The position numbers were made by a program, and so were the translations under genes. This document shows positions 57,035 to 64,000 of a stretch of DNA of 64,000 nucleotides, piece after piece. Origin of the DNA: an uncultured Caulobacterales bacterium (GTDB lineage Bacteria; Pseudomonadota; Alphaproteobacteria; Caulobacterales; Maricaulaceae); the NCBI GenBank assembly GCA_938009235.1, contig CALLIK010000004.1, forward strand, positions 124,001 to 188,000, in the 5' to 3' direction. The stretch's first letter is position 1; each line of letters opens with the position of its first letter. The notes under the pieces were generated by a model. The model did not search any database. It was not told where the DNA came from and was given only the letters and a program-made list of their open reading frames with translations.

Positions 57035-57126
57035 AACTAACGCTTTTCGATGTGTGCAATTCGCGTCACTTTCTTATTGTAGCTTAGTAACTTCCAATCT
57101 TCCTCAAACCAACCTATCCCCGCGAC

Positions 57127-58050
57127 ATGGATGATGTTGTTGCCCACGGAAATGCCTCGATCAAAAAAGGCTCTAAGTCTTTTGCTTTGGCCAGCCGCGT
57201 TTTGCCGCCTGCGTTGCGCGATGATGCGGCGATGCTTTATGCGTGGTGCCGCTATTGCGATGATGTGATTGACGGGCAGGAAATGGGCCACGGCCAGATT
57301 GTGGATTATAAAATCGGGCAGGGCGAACGCCTCAGTAAACTGCGCCAAGACACGTCAAATGCACTGGCGGGAAAACCGATGGATAACCCCGTATTTGCTG
57401 GCTTAGCGCGCGTGATTAAAACGCATGACATTGATCATCGCCATCCGTTTGATTTGCTGATGGGGTTCCAAATGGACGCCGAGGACCGTGTGTATAAGTC
57501 TGTGGATGATATTCTGGATTATTCTTACCACGTTGCAGGTGTTGTCGGCGTGATGATGGCGAATATCATGGGCGTTCGGGATGAGGCGACGTTGGACCGC
57601 GCCAGTGATTTAGGGCTCGCCTTTCAGCTCACGAATATCGCTCGCGATGTTATTGATGACGCCAAAGCGGACCGCGTCTTTATCCCGCAAGATTTATTGC
57701 AAGCCGCAGGCGCGCCGATTGATGCCAAAGATCAACTCGACCGCGACAACTGGCCAGCACTTCACGCCGCCGCCTGTATGCAGCTGGGTATCGCCGAGCA
57801 GTATTACGCCAGCGCCAAAGTTGGCATCAAAGAATTAGACTTCAGATGCGCATGGGCCATCAGCGCCGCACTGAAAGTGTACCGCGAAATCGGGCAGAAC
57901 CTACGCAAAGGCGGCCCAGAGGCATGGGACGGCCGCGTCGGGGCAAGCGGGAAGCGGAAAATTCTGTTGGCGTTGGGAGCCGTTGGCCCAGCGATTGGAC
58001 GTAAGGGTGTTGGGGTGACACCGCGTGATGGATTTTACGAGCGGCCTTAG
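57127..58050 (+). CDS. crtB: Phytoene synthase CrtB
   Basis: CrtB joins two geranylgeranyl diphosphates into phytoene, the first committed carotenoid step. The 307-residue product has the aspartate-rich motifs of trans-isoprenyl synthases: YCDDVID (first D45, D49) and NIARDVIDDAKADRVFIP. Squalene/phytoene synthase signatures follow (SYHVAGVVGVMMANIMG; AFQLTNIARDV). The ATG at 57127 lacks a good ribosome site. It is separated from crtY-crtI by about 5 kb of other genes, unlike the usual compact crt operons. Its 3' end is followed by palindromic repeats. Confidence 0.95.
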   Translation: MDDVVAHGNASIKKGSKSFALASRVLPPALRDDAAMLYAWCRYCDDVIDGQEMGHGQIVDYKIGQGERLSKLRQDTSNALAGKPMDNPVFAGLARVIKTHDIDHRHPFDLLMGFQMDAEDRVYKSVDDILDYSYHVAGVVGVMMANIMGVRDEATLDRASDLGLAFQLTNIARDVIDDAKADRVFIPQDLLQAAGAPIDAKDQLDRDNWPALHAAACMQLGIAEQYYASAKVGIKELDFRCAWAISAALKVYREIGQNLRKGGPEAWDGRVGASGKRKILLALGAVGPAIGRKGVGVTPRDGFYERP

Positions 58051-58070
58051 AGTTTAGCAAGTATTGTACG

Positions 58071-58102
58071 AAAGGTCCTAGGCACAGGGGCCTAGGATGA
58101 CG
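58071..58102. repeat. Palindromic repeat R1 after crtB
   Basis: AAAGGTCC, then TCCTAGGC...GCCTAGGA, then TGACG. It belongs to the same family as R2 and R3 around the GIY-YIG gene, in the same orientation as R3, but its loop sequence differs (CACAGG in place of GACAAG). Confidence 0.7.
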
Positions 58103-58143
58103 TTTCTTATTTTCTATGTTTGGTTTTACCGTTCTTTATTTTT

Positions 58144-58180
58144 CGTCATCCTAGGGCTTGTCCCTAGGACCTTTGGTCCT
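58144..58180. repeat. Inverted repeat R2, left boundary of the GIY-YIG unit
   Basis: CGTCATCCTAGGG-CTTGT-CCCTAGG and the rest to TTTGGTCCT form a hairpin-bearing repeat. Its complement matches R3 (58497-58532) over 36 bases with one difference. It ends 11 bases before the GIY-YIG start codon. Confidence 0.85.
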
Positions 58181-58191
58181 AAACTCGATAT

Positions 58192-58512
58192 ATGAAACGC
58201 CCCTGCGTCTATATCCTTGCCTCATCAAAAAACGGCAGTCTGTATATCGGCGTCACGTCGGATTTACCTGGTCGCATGCAAGACCACCTCGAAGGACGCG
58301 GTTCTAAACACGCGGCTAAATATCAAATCCGAAGGCTTGTGTGGTTTGAGGATTTCGAAGATATGCCGACGGCTATTCAATGTGAAAAATCATTGAAGCG
58401 CTATAAACGTCAATGGAAAATCAACCTCATAGAAGAAGCCAACCCAGACTGGCTCCCACTTGACCCTGAAACAGGTGGGTTTGTGCCGTTCGCATCGGAC
58501 CAAAGGTCCTAG
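58192..58512 (+). CDS. GIY-YIG superfamily nuclease-like protein
   Basis: The 106-residue product is a single GIY-YIG domain of the UPF0213/YhbQ-like kind: VYILASSKNGSLYIGVTSDL supplies the two tyrosine motifs, R27 follows (PGRMQDHLEG) and KYQIRRLVWFEDFEDM continues the fold. The later EKSLKRYKRQWKINLIEE is the typical C-terminal helix. Such small proteins are thought to be DNA nucleases, but most are untested. The gene is bounded by matching inverted repeats, and its last five codons and stop lie inside repeat R3, so gene and repeat appear to form one unit. Confidence 0.88.
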   Translation: MKRPCVYILASSKNGSLYIGVTSDLPGRMQDHLEGRGSKHAAKYQIRRLVWFEDFEDMPTAIQCEKSLKRYKRQWKINLIEEANPDWLPLDPETGGFVPFASDQRS

Positions 58513-58532
58513 GGACAAGCCCTAAGATGACG
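58497..58532. repeat. Inverted repeat R3, right boundary of the GIY-YIG unit
   Basis: This 36-base repeat is the complement of R2 with one change (CCCTAAGATGACG in place of CCCTAGGATGACG). It contains the final codons (SDQRS) and the stop of the GIY-YIG gene. Overlap of coding sequence and repeat suggests they have moved or been copied together. Confidence 0.85.
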
Positions 58533-58998
58533 GGTGATAGTTGTTTTTAGTGTTGTAAATATAACTGACTTGAGTTTTCTGAAAAGGGAGCGAAAGTTTT
58601 TCAACCGCTCCATATTGAGCGACCCATGCACCATCTATATGTTCTTCCAAAACACGGTATCTGACGACGGACCTTCTTTTATGAATTGCAAGTCGACATC
58701 TATTTTCTATGATGCCGTCTGCCAGTGATACCATCCAATCAATCTTCTCATCTAGTGGAAATATGTAAGTCCAAAACCCCTGATACCCAATGTGAAGTTC
58801 GTCGCCTGTGAAGCCTAAAGATAGCTCAAAAAACAAGCCGTCTTGAACTCCAAACATATAATCCAATGCATCATCAACTTCGCTAAATGAACGTTCAGTG
58901 AAGTGCAAATCGTGTCTATCTGCGAAATTTTTGAACGCAGATTTGGCTATTTCTAAGTTTGTTCTCAACCCTCTTCGTCCAACCACTTCTCTAGCCAA
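58522..58998 (-). CDS. Unrecognised small protein downstream of accC
   Basis: The frame from 58998 gives 158 residues; no signal or membrane segment is present. Features include a mixed alpha/beta pattern ([46 protein letters not shown]) and a basic stretch ([20 protein letters not shown]). I do not recognise the family. The frame overlaps the end of accC by 34 bases from the ATG at 58998. A TTG at 58968, which overlaps the accC stop as TTGA, or a GTG at 58986, may be the real start. Its 3' end overlaps repeat R3. It is A/T-rich compared with accC and may be a late addition to the acc transcript. Confidence 0.6.
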   Translation of the reverse strand: MAREVVGRRGLRTNLEIAKSAFKNFADRHDLHFTERSFSEVDDALDYMFGVQDGLFFELSLGFTGDELHIGYQGFWTYIFPLDEKIDWMVSLADGIIENRCRLAIHKRRSVVRYRVLEEHIDGAWVAQYGAVEKLSLPFQKTQVSYIYNTKNNYHPSS

Positions 58999-60350
58999 TG
59001 GATATTATAATCACCCGCTTGGAAGTCTTCATTTTCGATGAGGGCTTCGTGTAGGGGCATTGTGGTTTGGATGCCTTCGATCACCATTTCGCCGAGCGCG
59101 CGGCGTAGACGTAGGATCGCGCCTTCGCGGGTGTGACCCCAGACGATGAGCTTCCCGATCAAGCTGTCATAATGCGGCGGGACGGAATAGCCCGTGTAGA
59201 GTGCGCTATCGAGGCGCGTATTCATGCCGCCCGGTGCGTGGAAATTCGTGACCTTGCCCGGTGAAGGCGCGAAGGTTTGTGGATGTTCCGCGTTGATACG
59301 GCATTCAATGGCGTGGCCTTTGAACTCAATGTCTTTTTGCTCATAGCCTAGCTCTAGGCCTGCGGCGACGCGGATTTGTTCGCGCACGAGGTCGATGCCT
59401 GTGATCTCTTCGGTGACGGGATGTTCGACCTGAAGGCGGGTGTTCATTTCAATAAAGAAGAACTCGCCGTCTTCATAGAGGAACTCAATCGTGCCTGCGC
59501 CGCGATAGCCGATCTTGCGGACCGCATCTGCGACGACCTTGCCGATGTCGGCACGCTCTTTGGCGGTGAGGGTCGGAGAGGGCGCTTCTTCGAGAACTTT
59601 TTGGTTACGGCGCTGTAGCGAGCAATCGCGCTCGCCCAAATGCACAACATTGCCATGCGTATCGGCGAGGACTTGGATTTCAATATGACGTCCGCCCGTA
59701 AGGTAGCGTTCGAGATAGACTTCGCCGTTACCAAAAGCTGCAATCGCTTCTTGCTGCGCAGCGGAGAGAGCTTCTTCGAGTTTGTCAGGTGTTTCGGCCA
59801 GACGCATACCGCGCCCGCCGCCGCCTGCTGCCGCTTTGACGAGGAGCGGAAAACCGACCTCTTTGGCAACTTCTTTGGCGTCTTCGTAAGTGGAAACGGA
59901 GCCTTTGGAGCCAGGCACGCAGGGAATACCTGCCGCCATGACTGTGTCTTTGGCAGAGATTTTATCGCCCATGATGCGGATATGTTCCGCAGTCGGTCCG
60001 ATAAAGGCCATGCCGTGAGCTTCGACGATTTCAGCAAAACGCGCATTTTCAGACAGGAAACCATAGCCAGGATGCACAGCATCGGCGTCCGTGATTTCGC
60101 AAGCTGAAATGATCGCTGGAATGTTCAAATAGCTGTCAGTGGCGCTGTTTGGGCCAATACAGACGGACTCATCCGCGAGCTGCACATGCATGGCGTCGCG
60201 GTCAGCTTCGGAATGGACCGCAACGGTTGCGATTCCCATTTCTTTACAGGCACGATGAATACGCAGGGCGATTTCGCCGCGATTCGCGATCAGGACCTTT
60301 TTGAAGAGACCTTGGGTCTTGGCGTTCGCCACGTTTCCGGACTTTGGCAT
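58965..60350 (-). CDS. accC: Acetyl-CoA carboxylase, biotin carboxylase subunit
   Basis: AccC carboxylates biotin on AccB with ATP and bicarbonate, the first step of fatty-acid synthesis. The 461-residue product has the N-terminal fold ([22 protein letters not shown]), the ATP-grasp glycine loop [13 protein letters not shown], the catalytic [14 protein letters not shown] and a complete C-terminal domain. It lies two bases after accB, the usual pairing. AccA and AccD are not in the window. Confidence 0.97.
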   Translation of the reverse strand: MPKSGNVANAKTQGLFKKVLIANRGEIALRIHRACKEMGIATVAVHSEADRDAMHVQLADESVCIGPNSATDSYLNIPAIISACEITDADAVHPGYGFLSENARFAEIVEAHGMAFIGPTAEHIRIMGDKISAKDTVMAAGIPCVPGSKGSVSTYEDAKEVAKEVGFPLLVKAAAGGGGRGMRLAETPDKLEEALSAAQQEAIAAFGNGEVYLERYLTGGRHIEIQVLADTHGNVVHLGERDCSLQRRNQKVLEEAPSPTLTAKERADIGKVVADAVRKIGYRGAGTIEFLYEDGEFFFIEMNTRLQVEHPVTEEITGIDLVREQIRVAAGLELGYEQKDIEFKGHAIECRINAEHPQTFAPSPGKVTNFHAPGGMNTRLDSALYTGYSVPPHYDSLIGKLIVWGHTREGAILRLRRALGEMVIEGIQTTMPLHEALIENEDFQAGDYNIHWLEKWLDEEG

Positions 60351-60352
60351 GA

Positions 60353-60841
60353 TCAGACGATGATAAAGAGGGTTTCGCCGAATTCGACGGGGCTAGCATC
60401 ATCCACGAGGACTTGCTCGATCTTGCCTGATTTTGGCGCGACGATTGGGTTGAAAGTCTTCATGGCCTCGATCAACATGATCGTGTCGCCTTCTTTGACC
60501 TTGTCGCCAACGTTGACGAATGTGTCAGCATCAGGGGAAGGGCGGATATAGGCTGTACCGACCATCGGTGATTTCACAGCGCCAGGATGCGCAGCGGCAT
60601 CAGCAGGCTTTTCAACTGAGGCAACAGGTTGGGATTGCGCCATCGCCATAGGCGCAGCAGCGACAGGCGCTGCCATCATATGTTGGACACCAGATGAGCT
60701 AGGTCCGCTCTTGGAGAGACTAATCCCTAGATCGCCCTTTTGGAAATCTATCTCTGTGAGCGTTGAGTCTTCCAGCAATGCCATCAATTCTTTTACGAAT
60801 TTCAGGTCCTTGGCGGTTGGTTCGCTGTGTTCTTTGGCCAT
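60353..60841 (-). CDS. accB: Acetyl-CoA carboxylase, biotin carboxyl carrier protein
   Basis: AccB carries the biotin that shuttles carboxyl groups. The 162-residue product has an N-terminal helical region, an alanine/proline/methionine-rich linker (about 55-90) and the biotinyl domain. The biotin-accepting lysine is K128 in [10 protein letters not shown]. The ATG follows AGGAAG. aroQ lies 47 bases upstream on the same strand, so aroQ-accB-accC probably form an operon, as in many proteobacteria. Confidence 0.97.
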   Translation of the reverse strand: MAKEHSEPTAKDLKFVKELMALLEDSTLTEIDFQKGDLGISLSKSGPSSSGVQHMMAAPVAAAPMAMAQSQPVASVEKPADAAAHPGAVKSPMVGTAYIRPSPDADTFVNVGDKVKEGDTIMLIEAMKTFNPIVAPKSGKIEQVLVDDASPVEFGETLFIIV

Positions 60842-60888
60842 GGTCGTCTTCCTATCCCTTATGCCCCGATTTTCATGGGGTGAATCGG

Positions 60889-61335
60889 TTAATCGTTTGT
60901 ATCTATCAGATTTGACAGCGCTTGCAGCCCTAAAACGTAAGAGTCTGCACCAAACCCGCTAACTGTTCCGTGGACGGCTTCTGCGACATAGCTGCGGCGT
61001 CGAAAACTCTCGCGCTTGGCGGGTTGCGACAAATGTATCTCAACGGAGGGCACATCGACGGCTTTTAGGGCGTCATGCAGCGCAATGGATGTATGCGTAT
61101 AGGCGGCAGGGTTGATCACAATGCCTGATCCGTCGCGGCCCGCGGCTTGGATGAAGTCCACAAGCTCGCCTTCGATGTTTGACTGTACGAAGACAATTGT
61201 GTGGTCCAAGGCTTCGGCGACTTCCGCGCACATCACTTCGATGTCGGCTAGCGTCTGCGAGCCGTAAATTTCAGGCTCACGCGTGCCGAGCAAGTTTAGG
61301 TTTGGGCCGTTGATAATATGAATGGGCTTAGTCAT
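60889..61335 (-). CDS. aroQ: 3-dehydroquinate dehydratase, type II
   Basis: AroQ removes water from 3-dehydroquinate in the shikimate route. The 148-residue product has HIINGPNLNLLGTREPEIYG, with catalytic Y24, then NPAAYTHTSIALHDAL and EIHLSQPAKRESFRRRSYVA. These are the full type II signature. It heads the aroQ-accB-accC row and is divergent from thiS. Confidence 0.97.
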   Translation of the reverse strand: MTKPIHIINGPNLNLLGTREPEIYGSQTLADIEVMCAEVAEALDHTIVFVQSNIEGELVDFIQAAGRDGSGIVINPAAYTHTSIALHDALKAVDVPSVEIHLSQPAKRESFRRRSYVAEAVHGTVSGFGADSYVLGLQALSNLIDTND

Positions 61336-61397
61336 TGATGTCTCTCTTCACTGCGTGGTAACGCGCGTTGACCCTTATTTCAACACTCGGGATTGAT

Positions 61398-61601
61398 GTG
61401 CATCTACTCATAAATGGCAAAGGTCATGACGACCTGCCGAACGAATTGTCAGTTGCAGGTTTGATTTCGCATCTGGAATTACCAGAGCGGAAGATCGCGG
61501 TTGAGCTTAACCGTGAAGTTGTCCCGAAGTCAGCCTATGCAGAGACCGCGCTGACGAACCATGACGTGCTAGAAATTATCCATTTTATCGGAGGCGGCTG
61601 A
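61398..61601 (+). CDS. thiS: Sulphur carrier protein ThiS
   Basis: ThiS is the ubiquitin-like carrier that delivers sulphur for the thiazole ring of thiamine. The product ends in the required diglycine (IIHFIGGG). I chose the GTG at 61398, giving 67 residues that start [13 protein letters not shown]; this is the normal ThiS length and opening strand. The frame is open to a TTG at 61368, which would add ten residues without a clear purpose. thiG follows two bases later. Confidence 0.9.
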   Translation: MHLLINGKGHDDLPNELSVAGLISHLELPERKIAVELNREVVPKSAYAETALTNHDVLEIIHFIGGG

Positions 61602-61603
61602 TT

Positions 61604-62386
61604 GTGCTCCTAAGTAAAAAAGACCCACTTATTGTCGCTGGACGTGAATTTCACTCCCGCCTGATTATCGGCACAGGTAAATTCAAAGATTATGTTGAAA
61701 ACGCAGCCGCCCTAGAGGCTGCTGGCGGAGAGATGGTGACTGTCGCCATTCGCCGCGTGAATTTAGATCAACCTGACGCGCCGCTTCTGACCGATTCTAT
61801 CGACCCAAAGAAAACGACCTATCTGCCGAACACCGCAGGGTGCTTCACAGGCGAAGACGCGGTGCGGACCTTGCGTTTGGCGCGCGAACTTGGCGGATGG
61901 AACCTCGTGAAACTCGAAGTGCTCTCTAATGTGCATCTCTATCCAGACATGGAAGAAACCCTCGCGAGTCTGAAATTACTCGTCGCGGATGGCTTTGATG
62001 TCATGGTCTATTGTACGGATGATCCCGTCTATTGCCAAAAGCTACAAGACGCAGGTGCCGCCGCGGTCATGCCATTGGCCGCGCCGATTGGCTCTGGCCT
62101 CGGATTGCTGAACCCTACGAATATCCGCCTCGTGCGCGAAGCCGTCACGGTCCCAGTCATTGTCGACGCAGGACTAGGCACAGCGTCCGAAGCGGCTGCC
62201 GCAATGGAACTTGGCGTTGACGGGATTATTGCGAACACTGCTATTGCAGGCGCACAAGACCCGATCCGCATGGCACGTGCGTTTAAACACGCTGTCATCG
62301 CAGGGCGCGAAGCGTTTCTGGCGGGCCGCATAACGCCCAAGCAATATGCAGTGCCAAGCTCGCCGATTACTGGATTGATCAAATAA
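61604..62386 (+). CDS. thiG: Thiazole synthase ThiG
   Basis: ThiG builds the thiazole phosphate of thiamine from deoxyxylulose phosphate, dehydroglycine and ThiS-bound sulphur. The 260-residue TIM barrel has [15 protein letters not shown], the Schiff-base lysine K103 in [19 protein letters not shown], and the phosphate loop ([21 protein letters not shown]). It starts with GTG and forms thiSG with the gene upstream. ThiO, ThiE and ThiF are not visible. Confidence 0.97.
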   Translation: MLLSKKDPLIVAGREFHSRLIIGTGKFKDYVENAAALEAAGGEMVTVAIRRVNLDQPDAPLLTDSIDPKKTTYLPNTAGCFTGEDAVRTLRLARELGGWNLVKLEVLSNVHLYPDMEETLASLKLLVADGFDVMVYCTDDPVYCQKLQDAGAAAVMPLAAPIGSGLGLLNPTNIRLVREAVTVPVIVDAGLGTASEAAAAMELGVDGIIANTAIAGAQDPIRMARAFKHAVIAGREAFLAGRITPKQYAVPSSPITGLIK

Positions 62387-62522
62387 ACTGGGGGTTTGAT
62401 CAAATAGCTGAATTAGAATAAATTTAGTGTCGGGGTTCTCTTTAGCTCCCACTTGTAAATCCCTCTAGCCATACCGACCTGTTTGGTCTAATCGCCGCGC
62501 GAATGCTTCTAGGGACCGCCTC

Positions 62523-62945
62523 ATGTCTACCGTTCTGCTTATAATCCAACTTATCATCAGTATCATCCTGACAGGGCTGATCCTGATTCAACGCTCAGAG
62601 GGTGGCGCTTTGGGTATTGGCGGCGGTGGAGGCGGTGGAGGCGGCGGATTGATGTCTGGTCGCTCTGCAGCCACGTCAATTGTACGTATGACGGCTATTT
62701 TGGGCGCGCTCTTCATTATCAACTGTTTGGCTTTGTCGGTCGTCTATCAGATCGAAAACCGCGACAACTCTGTTCTCGATGATACGCCTGCTGAAGTTAC
62801 TCAGAGCGAAACTGCACCTCTTGTGGATGAAACTGCCACAGAGGTATTGACCTCACCCGATGATTCGTCCGAAACGTCAGTCCCGTCAGCCGAGGAAACT
62901 CTGGCCGAAGACGCGGGCCCTAAACAGGGCGAGAAAGACGAGTAA
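62523..62945 (+). CDS. secG: Protein translocase subunit SecG
   Basis: SecG is the small third subunit of the SecYEG channel. The 140-residue product has two membrane helices (about 3-23 and 55-78) joined by the family's glycine-rich loop (ALGIGGGGGGGGGLMSGR). A long acidic tail rich in E, D, S and T follows; such tails are common in alphaproteobacterial SecG. It precedes pyrG by 44 bases, a common alphaproteobacterial order. Confidence 0.94.
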   Translation: MSTVLLIIQLIISIILTGLILIQRSEGGALGIGGGGGGGGGGLMSGRSAATSIVRMTAILGALFIINCLALSVVYQIENRDNSVLDDTPAEVTQSETAPLVDETATEVLTSPDDSSETSVPSAEETLAEDAGPKQGEKDE

Positions 62946-62953
62946 TCGTCTGA

Positions 62954-64000
<1,047 letters not shown>

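Noticed and set aside
58071..58532. CRISPR array
   Set aside because: Three related palindromes are present, but they are irregularly spaced, of mixed orientation, and separated by a gene instead of short spacers.

Overview
This 64 kb window looks like chromosomal DNA from a marine, carotenoid-producing alphaproteobacterium, most likely in the Hyphomonadaceae/Maricaulales neighbourhood (compare Robiginitomaculum, Litorimonas, Algimonas, Hellea). That placement is inference. It rests on the gene order cckA-recA-alaS, eno-ftsB-pdhABC-lpd-lipA, and ispDF-dusB-ntrBCYX-trkAH-hfq-hflX-mazG, on the alphaproteobacterial SOS box (GTTC-N7-GTTC) before recA, on a single-cysteine DksA, on a crt carotenoid cluster and on a PL7 alginate lyase. 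Base composition is moderate, roughly half G+C by eye.

Layout. 1-7.8 kb: an incomplete thioredoxin-like gene, a DUF6665 gene behind a MoxR ATPase, dksA, a decayed FKBP remnant, a TonB-domain periplasmic protein and a tandem pair of DUF885 lipoprotein peptidases. 7.8-15 kb: cckA, recA, alaS and arfB. 15-20 kb: accessory genes (a lipoprotein, a PhyH-type dioxygenase, a membrane protein with sixteen 12-residue repeats), then a palindromic REP-like unit and the first copy of a candidate structured RNA. 20-32 kb: rpmF, eno, ftsB, the pyruvate dehydrogenase genes with two unrecognised genes placed among them, an acyltransferase, lipA and a RatA/COQ10-like gene. 31.7-45.8 kb: a cinA-type gene, ispDF, dusB, the two nitrogen two-component systems ntrBC and ntrYX, potassium uptake trkAH, hfq, hflX and mazG. 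45.8-48.5 kb: cytochrome c maturation genes ccmABCD with ccmE divergent; ccmD is only 35 codons. 48.9-58 kb: crtY, crtI, a DUF1993 gene, the second RNA copy, a diheme cytochrome c peroxidase-like lipoprotein, an alginate lyase, a HEAT-like protein and crtB. 58-64 kb: a GIY-YIG gene bounded by inverted repeats, accBC, aroQ, thiSG, secG and the 5' part of pyrG.

Functional links. PdhABC and Lpd form the pyruvate dehydrogenase complex, and LipA makes the lipoyl groups it needs. CrtB, CrtI and CrtY together would make a cyclic carotene from geranylgeranyl diphosphate; IspDF supplies the isoprenoid route upstream. NtrB/NtrC and NtrY/NtrX sense nitrogen or redox state. Both NtrC and NtrX lack the GAFTGA loop needed to contact sigma-54.

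The most unusual signals are: (1) two diverged inverted copies, about 330-350 bp each, with conserved and compensating stems, at 19.5-19.8 kb and 52.4-52.7 kb; (2) an AT-rich 147-codon gene fitted between pdhB and pdhC with overlaps at both ends; (3) a GIY-YIG gene bounded by matching ~36-bp inverted repeats; (4) a short, internally deleted echo of the crtB 5' end 2.7 kb upstream of crtB; (5) the FKBP fragment. No rRNA, tRNA, CRISPR array, IS transposase or prophage gene was seen.
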